Shown piece by piece: positions 25,134 to 34,308 of a DNA stretch of 64,000 nucleotides. The notes below the pieces were generated by a model, which saw nothing but the letters and a program-made list of their open reading frames with translations, made no database searches and was not told where the DNA came from. The stretch comes from Marisimplicoccus sp964437815 (lineage in GTDB: Bacteria > Bacteroidota > Bacteroidia > Flavobacteriales > Flavobacteriaceae): NCBI GenBank assembly GCA_964437815.1, contig CAYTIE010000003.1:9919-73918 (forward strand), in the 5' to 3' direction. Position 1 is the first letter of the stretch. Every line of letters starts with the position of its first letter. The position numbers were made by a program, and so were the translations under genes.

Positions 25134-26300
25134 ATGAGCAATAGATACAAATTAAGAGGTGTTTCATCAGATAAAGAAGATGTTCATGAAGCAATAAAAA
25201 ACCATGATAAAGGTTTATTCCCAAAAGCTTTTTGTAAAATATTACCCGATTATATTGGAAATAGTGATGAACACGCTCTGATAATTCACTCAGATGGAGC
25301 AGGTACAAAATCTTCTTTAGCATACATATATTGGAAAGAAACAGGAGATAATTCTGTTTGGAAAGGTATTGCTCAAGATTCTATTGTAATGAATGTTGAT
25401 GATGTAGCATGTGTTGGAGCAATCGATAATATGGTTCTTTCTTCAACTATTGGAAGGAATAAGAATAAGATACCAGGAGATGTTATAAAATCAATTATTT
25501 CTGGAACCGATGAAGTTTTATCTGAATTTAGAAATAATGGTATAAACATATATAGTGGAGGAGGTGAGACTGCTGATGTAGGAGATTTAGTTAGGACCAT
25601 TATTGTTGACTCTTCTATTACAGTTAGAATAAGAAAAGATCAAATAATTGATAATGCAAACATTAAGGAGGGGAATGTTATTGTGGGATTATCTTCTTTT
25701 GGTAAATCAAAATTTGAAAATAAACACAACTCTGGAATAGGAAGTAATGGTTTAACATCAGCAAGACACGATGTATTTGATAAATACCTAGCTGTAAAAT
25801 ATCCAGAATCATTTGATCCTGAAGTTCCAATTGATTTAGTTTATTCAGGTACAAAAAAAATTCTTGATAAAATTGATAATTCAGAATTAAATATTGGAAG
25901 TTTAGTTTTATCACCTACTAGAACATATACACCATTGTTGAAAATAATTTTTGAAAAAGTTGGGCGAGAAAATATAAATGGAATAATTCATTGTACCGGT
26001 GGTGGGCAAACTAAAATTTTAAATTTTATTAATGACCTGCATATAATTAAGGATAACCTTTTTGATATTCCTCCAGTTTTTCAACTAATACAAAACGAAT
26101 CTGATACTGATTCTAGAGAAATGTATAAAGTCTTTAATATGGGGCATAGAATGGAGATATATACTGACTCAACCACGGCTAATAAAATAATTGAAATATC
26201 AAATTCATGTGGTATAGATGCACAGGTTATAGGTAGGGTCCAATCATATGAGACTAAAAAGCTTTCTATTAGCTCAGAATTGGGTAATTTTGAATATTAA
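25134..26300 (+). CDS. purM: Phosphoribosylformylglycinamidine cyclo-ligase (AIR synthase)
   Basis: Closes the imidazole ring in purine synthesis. The 388-residue product has the ATP-binding AIRS domains: HSDGAGTKSS, DSIVMNVDDVACVGA, YSGGGETADVGDLV and CTGGGQTKILNF. It is of the longer Bacteroidetes type beginning MSNRYKLRGVSSDKEDVHEA. I chose the ATG at 25134 rather than the TTG at 25113 because the latter lies inside the -7 box. It is followed by prfA after 8 bp. Confidence 0.93.
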   Translation: MSNRYKLRGVSSDKEDVHEAIKNHDKGLFPKAFCKILPDYIGNSDEHALIIHSDGAGTKSSLAYIYWKETGDNSVWKGIAQDSIVMNVDDVACVGAIDNMVLSSTIGRNKNKIPGDVIKSIISGTDEVLSEFRNNGINIYSGGGETADVGDLVRTIIVDSSITVRIRKDQIIDNANIKEGNVIVGLSSFGKSKFENKHNSGIGSNGLTSARHDVFDKYLAVKYPESFDPEVPIDLVYSGTKKILDKIDNSELNIGSLVLSPTRTYTPLLKIIFEKVGRENINGIIHCTGGGQTKILNFINDLHIIKDNLFDIPPVFQLIQNESDTDSREMYKVFNMGHRMEIYTDSTTANKIIEISNSCGIDAQVIGRVQSYETKKLSISSELGNFEY

Positions 26301-26308
26301 TTATATAT

Positions 26309-27385
26309 ATGCTGATTGATAAATTAAACATAGTAGAGAAAAGATATAGCGAAATATATCAAATGATTAGTGATCCGAAGATTATTGCTGATCAAAAGAA
26401 ATATATAGAGTTAAATAAAGAGCTAAAAGATTTAAAAAAGCTTGTTGACAAAGGGAATGATTATAAATCAGCAATTGCCAGTAAAAAAGAAGCAGAAAAC
26501 TATATAAGTGATTCTTCTGATAAGGACATGATTGATATGGCTAAAGAACAATTAGAAGAATCGAAACAAAATATATCAAAACTAGAAGATGAAATTAAGA
26601 TTCTATTGATTCCCAAAGATCCTGATGATTCAAAAAATGTGGTAATGGAAATTAGGGCAGGTACTGGTGGTGATGAGGCAAGTATATTCGCTGGTGATTT
26701 ATATAGGATGTATACCAAATTTTGTCAAGAAATGAAATGGAAAACCAGTTTGGTTGACACTAGTGCCGGTACAGCTGGAGGTTTTAAGGAAATAATTTTT
26801 GAGATATCAGGCGAAGATGTTTATGGGATTTTAAAATATGAATCTGGTGTCCATAGAGTTCAAAGAGTTCCTCAAACAGAAACACAAGGTAGAGTTCATA
26901 CATCTGCAGCTACCGTAATGGTACTTCCAGAAGCTGAAGAGTTTGATATAGAAATTGATATGAATGAAGTTAGAGTTGATTACTATTGTTCATCAGGTCC
27001 TGGAGGTCAATCTGTAAATACAACTTATTCAGCTGTTCGATTAACTCATGAACCAACTGGAGTAGTAACTCAATGTCAAGATCAAAAATCTCAACATAAA
27101 AATAAGGAGAAAGCGCTTAAGGTGTTAAGGTCTAGATTGTATGAACTAGAGTTGTCTAAAAAAATGGAATCTGATTCTAAAAAGAGAAATGCACTAGTCA
27201 AGTCTGGTGATAGGTCTGCTAAAATCAGAACTTACAATTATCCTCAAGGGAGAGTTACAGATCATAGAATAGGATTAACACTTTATGATCTTCCAAAAAT
27301 TCTTGATGGAGATGTCTCAAAATTAATTGATGAGATTAAGCTTTATATAAACGCTGAGAAATTAAAAGAAGCAGGAGAAGTATAA
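26309..27385 (+). CDS. prfA: Peptide chain release factor 1
   Basis: Terminates translation at UAA and UAG. The 358-residue protein has the GGQ hydrolysis motif at 232-234 (SSGPGGQSVN) and a RF1-type recognition tripeptide in RVPQTET (P188-Q189-T190; E. coli RF1 has PAT). RF2 would have SPF. The stop overlaps the pyrF start (TAATG). Confidence 0.96.
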   Translation: MLIDKLNIVEKRYSEIYQMISDPKIIADQKKYIELNKELKDLKKLVDKGNDYKSAIASKKEAENYISDSSDKDMIDMAKEQLEESKQNISKLEDEIKILLIPKDPDDSKNVVMEIRAGTGGDEASIFAGDLYRMYTKFCQEMKWKTSLVDTSAGTAGGFKEIIFEISGEDVYGILKYESGVHRVQRVPQTETQGRVHTSAATVMVLPEAEEFDIEIDMNEVRVDYYCSSGPGGQSVNTTYSAVRLTHEPTGVVTQCQDQKSQHKNKEKALKVLRSRLYELELSKKMESDSKKRNALVKSGDRSAKIRTYNYPQGRVTDHRIGLTLYDLPKILDGDVSKLIDEIKLYINAEKLKEAGEV

Positions 27386-28218
27386 TGAGTATCATTAAAT
27401 TAGAAAATCAAATTAAAGAGAAAAAATCATTTCTTTGTATAGGACTTGATATAGACCTAAATAAGATACCAGCCCATTTAAATGAAAAAGAAGACCCTAT
27501 CTTTTCTTTTGCAAAAGATATAATTGATTCAACAAATAAATTTGCTGTAGCTTATAAACCTAATATTGCTTTCTTTGAGGCTTATGGATTGTCAGGATGG
27601 AAGTCATTAGAAAAAATTATTAGTTATTTAAACTCAAATTATCCTGAAATATTTACCATTGCTGATGCTAAAAGAGGTGATATTGGTAATACCTCAAATA
27701 TGTATGCTAAAGCATTTTTTGAAAATCTAGAATTTGATTCTGTTACAATATCACCATATATGGGAAAAGATTCAGTTGAACCATTTCTTTCATTTGAAAA
27801 TAAATATGTTTTTTTATTAGCACTAACTTCAAATTTAGGTTCTGAAGATTTTCAGTTAAAAGAAATATCTAATACTTCAAACAAATTATATGAAGATGTC
27901 ATATTAACATCAAAAAATTGGAAAAATTCTGAAAATATAATGTATGTAGTAGGAGCTAAGAATGTTAAAGAAATAAATAGGATAAGGAAATTGGTCCCAA
28001 ACTCTTATTTATTAATTCCTGGCGTTGGAGTGCAAGGAGGAAGTTTAAAAGATATTTGTGAAAATGGTTTAGATAGTGGTTTAAAATTGTTAGTTAACTC
28101 ATCTAGATCAATCATTTATTCATCAAATGATCAGGATTATGCTGAAAAGGCAATGATAGCAGCTTCAGAACTTCAAGAAGAAATGAAAAAACATATGATT
28201 GATAAAGGTTTGATTTAA
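27385..28218 (+). CDS. pyrF: Orotidine-5'-phosphate decarboxylase
   Basis: Last step of UMP synthesis. The 277-residue enzyme belongs to the longer (type 2) class: CIGLDIDLNKIP at the start, active-site ADAKRGDIGN with K96 and D99, and IPGVGVQGG near the C-terminus. It is coupled by overlap to prfA upstream and to the hydrolase gene downstream. Confidence 0.95.
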   Translation: MSIIKLENQIKEKKSFLCIGLDIDLNKIPAHLNEKEDPIFSFAKDIIDSTNKFAVAYKPNIAFFEAYGLSGWKSLEKIISYLNSNYPEIFTIADAKRGDIGNTSNMYAKAFFENLEFDSVTISPYMGKDSVEPFLSFENKYVFLLALTSNLGSEDFQLKEISNTSNKLYEDVILTSKNWKNSENIMYVVGAKNVKEINRIRKLVPNSYLLIPGVGVQGGSLKDICENGLDSGLKLLVNSSRSIIYSSNDQDYAEKAMIAASELQEEMKKHMIDKGLI

Positions 28219-29003
28219 TGATACATTATACTAAACATCTTTCTAATAACTCTAAAAATAAGGAGTGGATAACTTTTGTTCATGGTGCTGGCGGAAGTTC
28301 AACAATTTGGTTTAAACAAATAAAATATTTTTCAAAAAATTATAATCTTCTTTTGTTAGATTTAAGGGGACATGGAAAATCAAAAGCAATTCCTCTAAAT
28401 CCATTCAACAAAAAATATACTTTTAATTCAATAACATTTGATATTCTAGAAGTACTGGATAAAGAGAAAATTAAAAAATCTCATTTTGTAGGTATATCAC
28501 TTGGAACAATATTAATTAGAAACTTTGCTGAAAAGTATCCAAAACGTGTAAAATCTTTAATTATGGGTGGAGCTATTCTAAAACTTAATTTAAGATCTAA
28601 AATACTTATGTTTTTAGGTAATTCAACAAAATCCATTCTTCCTTATATGTGGATTTATAAACTATTAGCCTATATAGTAATGCCAAATAAAAATCATAAA
28701 GAATCAAGAGTTATATTTATTAATGAGGCAAAAAAGTTATATCAAAAAGAATTTAAAAAATGGTTTCAGCTTACCGCTGAACTAGTCCCATTATTAAAAA
28801 TTTTTAGGCAGGTACAAATAAAAATTCCAACAATATATATTATGGGAGAGCAAGATTATATGTTTCTTCCCTCTGTTACAAAGGTTGCAAGTATGCATAA
28901 ATCTTCAGAACTAAAGATTATTAATAATTGTGGTCATGTAGTAAATATTGAAAGACCAGAAGTTTTTAATAATAGTATGCTAGAATTTCTTAAAAAAACT
29001 TAG
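28218..29003 (+). CDS. Alpha/beta-fold hydrolase
   Basis: A 261-residue cytoplasmic alpha/beta hydrolase. The oxyanion segment is FVHGAGGSSTIW. The nucleophile elbow is GISLG with the catalytic Ser. The acid is in GEQDYMF and the histidine in NNCGHVVNIERPE. The substrate is unknown. It is the last gene of the purM-prfA-pyrF run and converges on the amidohydrolase gene. Confidence 0.86.
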   Translation: MIHYTKHLSNNSKNKEWITFVHGAGGSSTIWFKQIKYFSKNYNLLLLDLRGHGKSKAIPLNPFNKKYTFNSITFDILEVLDKEKIKKSHFVGISLGTILIRNFAEKYPKRVKSLIMGGAILKLNLRSKILMFLGNSTKSILPYMWIYKLLAYIVMPNKNHKESRVIFINEAKKLYQKEFKKWFQLTAELVPLLKIFRQVQIKIPTIYIMGEQDYMFLPSVTKVASMHKSSELKIINNCGHVVNIERPEVFNNSMLEFLKKT

Positions 29004-29006
29004 CGG

Positions 29007-30611
29007 TTAGTTATCGGGTGTTTTTTTCTCTAGATCTTTTGTCCACTCCTTCTTTTCTCCAGGTTGATAAATTTCATAATTAAGCTCATCTTTTTTATCT
29101 CTCACCATTTTTTTAACATCCTTAAGTAATAGTCTTGAATCATAGACTATTCCATCTTTAATAGTATACTTCACTCCTCCAACTCTAATAACGTTGTTAT
29201 CTTTATCTAGTTTAATTGCTCCTGTCCCATAAAGAACTTTAAGATTTTCAAGTGGGTTTTCTTCTATTAATACAAAGTCGGCTTTTTTCCCAATTTCAAT
29301 TGAACCAATTTCATTATCCATTCCAAGAGCTTCTGCTCCGTTAAGAGTAGCTGCTCTAATAACTTCTAGAGGATGAAATCCAGCTTCTCTTAATAACTCA
29401 AGCTCTCTTATGTAAGCAAATCCATATAATTGAAATATAAACCCTGAATCTGATCCAGCTGTAACTCTTCCACCTCGGTTTTTGTATTCATTAATAAATT
29501 CCATCCACAATTGGAAGTTCTTCTTCCAAGCAACTTCTTGTTCAGTTCCCCAATAATGCCAGTATGATCCATGAGATATTCTACTAGGTTGATAGAATTC
29601 CCATAAACTAGGTAAGGTATATTCTTCATGCCACTCTGCTCTTCTTGCTCGCTGAAGATCTCTACTTGCTTCATAAATATTGAAAGTGGGGTCCAAAGTA
29701 AAGTTAAGATCTAATAGCTCATTCATTACATTATTCCAGTGATTTGAATATGGTTTAGCAGCTTGAATCCATAATCTTCCAGCTTCTTCAAATCTATGTT
29801 GTTCATTTGAATAGTTGTAGTAATGGGGATAGTTTTGGACTGTTTTATTATCAAATAGAGCTTCTGGGAGTCCATACCAATGTTCCATTGAAGTCAAACC
29901 AGCTCTTGCAGAATTAAGTACATTCCATCTTGCAACACTAAGTTGTGCATGATGCATGGCAGATCCTAATCCTAATTTATTATTTTCATCTAGTGCAGCT
30001 TTCATTATTTCAGGTTCAGCTCCAATAAATTTTATTCCATCAGCTCCTTTTTTTGAATTATATCTAACCCATTCTCGCGCTTGATTCGGTGTGCTAATTT
30101 CATTTTTAAAACCTGATCCAAAACTAGTGTATATTACTAACCTTGGGGCAATAATTTCATTTTTTGAACTTTTGTTTTTTAAGTCAACACTAAATTCTAT
30201 CCCTCTCCCTCCAGGTTCTCTAACAGTGGTAACACCATGTGCAAGCCAAAGTTTAAAAACATAATCAGGGTCTGCTCCTTGTGCTCCTCCTCCTATATGA
30301 CCATGCATATCAATAAACCCTGGAAGAATGTACATTCCTGTAGCATCAATTTCTCTTCCATTAGACTTTAGTTTAGGTCTCCTTCTTTCATTTATTTCAA
30401 CACCTGGATATCCAACACTTCTTATTGAAACAATTTTATCATCTTCCACTACAATATCTACAGGTCCTCTTGGTGGGCTTCCATTACCATTAATTAAAGT
30501 AACACCTCTTATGATTAATTGGTCAAAAGGTCCTTCCGACATATTTTTTTCTTGACCCCATGAAAAGCTTGAAATAAGAATTGATATAGTTAAAAGAATA
30601 ATTTTTTTCAT
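29007..30611 (-). CDS. Secreted amidohydrolase family protein
   Basis: A 534-residue protein with a signal peptide (LLTISILISSFSWGQ). The metal-binding HxH motif is in GFIDMHGHIGGG, a carboxylate-lysine candidate is in GADGIKFIGAEPE, a further His is in SAMHHAQLS, and GRVTAGSDSGF gives the catalytic Asp. It belongs to the imidazolonepropionase/prolidase-like amidohydrolases, but the substrate cannot be set. It follows crcB after 6 bp. Confidence 0.85.
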   Translation of the reverse strand: MKKIILLTISILISSFSWGQEKNMSEGPFDQLIIRGVTLINGNGSPPRGPVDIVVEDDKIVSIRSVGYPGVEINERRRPKLKSNGREIDATGMYILPGFIDMHGHIGGGAQGADPDYVFKLWLAHGVTTVREPGGRGIEFSVDLKNKSSKNEIIAPRLVIYTSFGSGFKNEISTPNQAREWVRYNSKKGADGIKFIGAEPEIMKAALDENNKLGLGSAMHHAQLSVARWNVLNSARAGLTSMEHWYGLPEALFDNKTVQNYPHYYNYSNEQHRFEEAGRLWIQAAKPYSNHWNNVMNELLDLNFTLDPTFNIYEASRDLQRARRAEWHEEYTLPSLWEFYQPSRISHGSYWHYWGTEQEVAWKKNFQLWMEFINEYKNRGGRVTAGSDSGFIFQLYGFAYIRELELLREAGFHPLEVIRAATLNGAEALGMDNEIGSIEIGKKADFVLIEENPLENLKVLYGTGAIKLDKDNNVIRVGGVKYTIKDGIVYDSRLLLKDVKKMVRDKKDELNYEIYQPGEKKEWTKDLEKKTPDN

Positions 30612-30617
30612 ATTTAT

Positions 30618-30989
30618 TTAATTTAAAATTTTTTGTATAATATAAAACCCAACATATACCATAATTATACAACCAGCAACACTTAAAGTTATATATAATA
30701 TTGAATTAAAAAAATCGTTTGATTTAATCATATTATAATTATCTAATGCAAAAGCAGAGAATGTTGTTAATCCTCCACAAAAACCAACTACAAGTAAAGG
30801 ATAGATATCAGACTTAAAATGATTATGAGTTAGAAGATATCCTGCTAGAATTCCAATTAATAGGCATCCAATAAGATTAACTGAAATTGTAGAATATGGA
30901 AATGTATCTGATGGTATAAGTTTATTTATTAACCATCTAAATGATGATCCCAATCCTCCACCTAAAAAAATAAGTAAAATCTCTTTCAC
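30618..30989 (-). CDS. crcB: Fluoride channel CrcB/FluC
   Basis: A 123-residue four-helix membrane protein that exports fluoride as a dual-topology dimer. Motifs are GGGLGSSFRWLIN, NLIGCLLIG and the pore sequence GFCGGLTTFSAFALDN. It is a single-gene system, as expected for a homodimer. No fluoride riboswitch was seen upstream. Confidence 0.93.
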   Translation of the reverse strand: MKEILLIFLGGGLGSSFRWLINKLIPSDTFPYSTISVNLIGCLLIGILAGYLLTHNHFKSDIYPLLVVGFCGGLTTFSAFALDNYNMIKSNDFFNSILYITLSVAGCIIMVYVGFYIIQKILN

Positions 30990-30991
30990 TA

Positions 30992-31177
30992 TTATCTGAA
31001 TAAATTACTATAAATGGCAATTGTTGCAATAAACAATAAAAATATTAATAGAATAATATAAGCCTTTTTATAATATAATCTATGGATTTGTTTGTCTTTA
31101 AAATAGGCGTAGGTAATTACACCTGAGAAGACAATAATAAATATAATTGCTAAAATTAGTTGCCCTTTACTAAACAT
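30992..31177 (-). CDS. Small two-helix membrane protein
   Basis: A 61-residue protein with hydrophobic segments at about residues 6-25 and 40-58 and a basic loop between them (KDKQIHRLYYKKA). It sits 2 bp upstream of crcB. Similar small proteins beside crcB occur in Flavobacteriia, as far as I recall. Function unknown. Confidence 0.65.
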   Translation of the reverse strand: MFSKGQLILAIIFIIVFSGVITYAYFKDKQIHRLYYKKAYIILLIFLLFIATIAIYSNLFR

Positions 31178-31224
31178 TGATTATTTTTAAAAATCAAACT
31201 TTTCTAATAATAAAATTAATAATT

Positions 31225-31614
31225 ATGATTACTAATGCCATCGAACAAGTAAAAGAATTTGCAGATACTTTTAATATAGAATACTCTGATGATATGAATG
31301 CTAATATTGATCAATCTATTATTGATTTAAGGTTTAGATTAATGCAAGAAGAAAATATGGAATATTTAGAGGCAGCAAAAAATAAAGATATAGTTGAAAT
31401 TGCAGATGCATTAGGAGATATTTTATATATTCTTTGTGGAACTATATTAGCTCATGGCTTACAACATAAAATAGTTGAAGTCTTTAATGAAATTCAAAGA
31501 AGTAATATGAGTAAACTCGATGTTAATGGAAAGCCAGTATTCAGGGAAGATGGGAAAATACTAAAGGGGCCTAATTATTTTCAGCCTAAAATTAAAGAAA
31601 TCTTAGACAAGTAA
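31225..31614 (+). CDS. MazG-like nucleotide pyrophosphohydrolase
   Basis: A 129-residue all-alpha NTP pyrophosphatase of the MazG/HisE superfamily. The metal-binding motif is EENMEYLEAA followed by EIADALGDILYI (EExxE...ExxD). The tail (VNGKPVFREDGKILKGPNYF) is typical of phosphoribosyl-ATP pyrophosphohydrolase-like proteins. I chose the ATG at 31225 over 31177 because the longer reading adds a hydrophobic extension not seen in the family. Confidence 0.82.
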   Translation: MITNAIEQVKEFADTFNIEYSDDMNANIDQSIIDLRFRLMQEENMEYLEAAKNKDIVEIADALGDILYILCGTILAHGLQHKIVEVFNEIQRSNMSKLDVNGKPVFREDGKILKGPNYFQPKIKEILDK

Positions 31615-31616
31615 AA

Positions 31617-32660
31617 TCAAATTACTTGATATCTCCAGTTAAATTTATCCTCACATAGATTATTTTGGATATCTGTAATTTTCTTTTTTATTATTAAGCC
31701 ATAGGGATTATCGATGTTTTTTAAAACGTATTTGTTTTCTTTGTATCCAAAGCTACTAATATCAGCTATAATAGCAGCTGTTCCAGCGCCAAAAACTTCA
31801 TTTAGATTTCCATTTTCATATTCTTGAATTATTTCAGAAACTTCTATATCTCTTTCTTCAACATCTATTCCACTGTCTTTAGCTATTGTAATTACACTTT
31901 TTCTAGTAACTCCATCTAAAATTGTATCACTATGCTTAGGGGTAATTAATTTGTTACTAATTCTAAAAAAAATATTCATAGTTCCAGCTTCTTCTATCAA
32001 TTTGTGATTTACAGAATCAGTCCAAACTATTTGATCAAAACCTTTTTCAAGAGCTAATTTTGTTGGGAAAAATGAACCAGCATAATTACCTGCAGCTTTG
32101 GCATATCCAACCCCACCTTTTGCGGCTCGTATATATGTATCTTCAATTAGAACACTTAATGAATCAAAATAATATGCACTTGCAGGAGAACAAAGAATAA
32201 AGAAATTGTATTCTTTTGATGGACTAGCAACAATTGTTGGTTCGGTTGCAAAAACAACTGGTCTAATATACATTGTGGTGTCTCCCTGACCAATCCATTC
32301 TTTATCAATAGTTAAAAGTTCCTTTATACCAGTAAAAAATAGATTTCTATCAATTTCCGGCATACACATTCTTTTACATGACTTATTTAATCTATTGTAG
32401 TTTTCTTCAGGTCTAAAAAGCCACACATTGTTATCCTTATCTTTATAAGCCTTCATTCCTTCAAATACAGCTTGACCATAATGGAAAATACTTGAAGCTG
32501 GAGAAATAGAAAAATCACCATATGGAATAATCTTTGGAGAATTCCATTTTCCATCTTTAAACTCACATAAGAACATATGATCTGTAAAAGTTTTTCCAAA
32601 AGCTAGTTTTTTAAAGTCTACATCATTTATTTTTGTCTTATTAGATTTTATAATCTCCAT
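31617..32660 (-). CDS. ilvE: Branched-chain amino acid aminotransferase
   Basis: PLP enzyme for the last step of Val, Leu and Ile synthesis. The 347-residue protein is the longer class of fold-type IV. The PLP lysine lies in AKAAGNYAGSFF, and YGQAVFEGMKAYK, EEAGTMNIFF and EVFGAGTAAII are family blocks. It begins 26 bp from the first N run. Confidence 0.94.
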   Translation of the reverse strand: MEIIKSNKTKINDVDFKKLAFGKTFTDHMFLCEFKDGKWNSPKIIPYGDFSISPASSIFHYGQAVFEGMKAYKDKDNNVWLFRPEENYNRLNKSCKRMCMPEIDRNLFFTGIKELLTIDKEWIGQGDTTMYIRPVVFATEPTIVASPSKEYNFFILCSPASAYYFDSLSVLIEDTYIRAAKGGVGYAKAAGNYAGSFFPTKLALEKGFDQIVWTDSVNHKLIEEAGTMNIFFRISNKLITPKHSDTILDGVTRKSVITIAKDSGIDVEERDIEVSEIIQEYENGNLNEVFGAGTAAIIADISSFGYKENKYVLKNIDNPYGLIIKKKITDIQNNLCEDKFNWRYQVI

Positions 32661-32686
32661 TAATTTTTTTTTGGAAAGATAATTAA

Positions 32687-32786
32687 NNNNNNNNNNNNNN
32701 NNNNNNNNNNNNNNNNNNNNNNNNNNNNNNNNNNNNNNNNNNNNNNNNNNNNNNNNNNNNNNNNNNNNNNNNNNNNNNNNNNNNNN
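32687..32786. other. Assembly gap of 100 N (contig join)
   Basis: Exactly 100 N. The 15 bases before the gap (TGGAAAGATAATTAA, 32672-32686) are repeated directly after it (32787-32801), so the two contigs probably overlap and no sequence is missing. Confidence 0.9.
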
Positions 32787-32810
32787 TGGAAAGATAATTA
32801 AAAAATAAAA

Positions 32811-33746
32811 ATGAAACTACTTATAACTGGAGGAACAGGGACAATTGGTAAAGAAATTATCAATTTATCACTAGTTGATGGTATTGATGTAAATGTCTTA
32901 ACAAGAAACAGAAGCTTAAAATCTAAAAGAGAAGGATTAAAATACTTTTACTGGAATCCAGATCAGAAATTTATAAATGATGAATGTTTCGATGGAATAG
33001 ATACAATTATTAATCTTTCAGGGTTTAACGTATTTAATTTTTGGACTAAAAAAAATAAATTAAGAATTTTATATAGTAGGGTAAAATCTACTGAATTTAT
33101 TTTAGATGAAATATATAAAAGAAAGATAAAGCTAAAATCATTTATTAGTGCATCTGGAATTCAAGCATATAAAAACTCATATTCTAAGAATTATACAGAG
33201 AATGATAGTGAATCAGATGAGAGTAGTTTTCTAAATAAAGTTGTTATTAATTGGGAATCAAAGGTTCTAGAATACGAAAAATTAATGCCTTCTACATCAT
33301 TTTCAATTATGAGAGTTGGTTTAGTTTTATCTAATGAAGGAGGATTATATAAAGTCTCAAATAATTTAGCAAGGTTTTATTTGTTGTCACCAATAGGAAA
33401 TGGTAACCAATGGCAATCCTGGATTCATGTTAATGATGCTGCAAGAGCTTTTATTAGATGCTCAAAAGAATCTTGGAAAGGAATCTATAACCTAGTTACG
33501 CTAAACCCTGTTACTCAAAAAATAATGTTAGAATCAATAACAAAGAGTGTAAATAGAAAAATTATTATTCCAAATATATCTGTAAAACTTGCATATCTAT
33601 TATTGGGTGAGGTAACACAAATCTTAAATTCGAGTCAAAAGGTTAGGCCTCTTATGTTAAGTCAAAAGAATTTTAGGTATAATTTCAGTAATTTGGACCA
33701 AGCTATAGCTAACCTAAGAGTTAGATTGTATGACAATATGGCATAA
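32811..33746 (+). CDS. TIGR01777-family epimerase-like protein
   Basis: A 311-residue extended-SDR protein of the SDR39U1/TIGR01777 family. The NAD(P) motif is ITGGTGTIGKEI at the N-terminus. YWNPDQ, NLSGFNVFNFWTKKNK and the SGIQAY region replace the usual YxxxK. The physiological substrate of this family is unknown. Confidence 0.88.
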   Translation: MKLLITGGTGTIGKEIINLSLVDGIDVNVLTRNRSLKSKREGLKYFYWNPDQKFINDECFDGIDTIINLSGFNVFNFWTKKNKLRILYSRVKSTEFILDEIYKRKIKLKSFISASGIQAYKNSYSKNYTENDSESDESSFLNKVVINWESKVLEYEKLMPSTSFSIMRVGLVLSNEGGLYKVSNNLARFYLLSPIGNGNQWQSWIHVNDAARAFIRCSKESWKGIYNLVTLNPVTQKIMLESITKSVNRKIIIPNISVKLAYLLLGEVTQILNSSQKVRPLMLSQKNFRYNFSNLDQAIANLRVRLYDNMA

Positions 33747-33792
33747 AACATTAATGGCAATAAAATTGCAACATATAAATTAAAAAAAGACA

Positions 33793-34302
33793 ATGACAAA
33801 AAAATCTGATAAATCTTCAAAAGAAGCTAAAATTAAATCACCTAATCCAAAAAAGGGAAACTCTACTAAGGATTTAAAGGAGAAAATTAAAAGTGAGGAA
33901 GAAAAGTATTTAAGGTTATTTGCAGAATTTGAGAATTATAAGAAAAGAACTACCAAAGAAAGAATAGATTTATATAAAACTGCAGGTAAAGAAGTCATAT
34001 TAGGCTTAATACCTGTATTAGAAGACTTTAAGAGAGCTTTGAATTCTGAAACCGGTAAGTTTGATGATGCAGAGGGGATTAATTTAATTTATAATAAATT
34101 ATCAGAAACTTTGAAAAGTCAAGGTTTGGTAGAAATTAATACAGATATTGGAGAAGATTTTGATTCAGAAAAGCATGAAGCAATTAGTCAGATTCCTGCT
34201 GAAAAGAAGGGGGATAAAGGGAAAATAATTGATGTTATTGAGGGTGGATACTCTCTAGGAGATCAAATTATTAAGTTTCCGAAGGTTGTTGTTGCACAAT
34301 AA
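33793..34302 (+). CDS. grpE: GrpE nucleotide exchange factor
   Basis: A 169-residue cochaperone that releases ADP from DnaK. It has a charged N-terminus, a long coiled coil with FAEFENYKKRTTKE, and the C-terminal beta-domain IDVIEGGYSLGDQIIKFPKVVV. It is 6 bp upstream of dnaJ. dnaK is not in the window. Confidence 0.95.
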   Translation: MTKKSDKSSKEAKIKSPNPKKGNSTKDLKEKIKSEEEKYLRLFAEFENYKKRTTKERIDLYKTAGKEVILGLIPVLEDFKRALNSETGKFDDAEGINLIYNKLSETLKSQGLVEINTDIGEDFDSEKHEAISQIPAEKKGDKGKIIDVIEGGYSLGDQIIKFPKVVVAQ

Positions 34303-34308
34303 ATTAGT

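Noticed and set aside
26309..27385. Release factor 2 as an alternative for prfA
   Set aside because: The tripeptide region is PQT, not SPF, and there is no internal frameshift.
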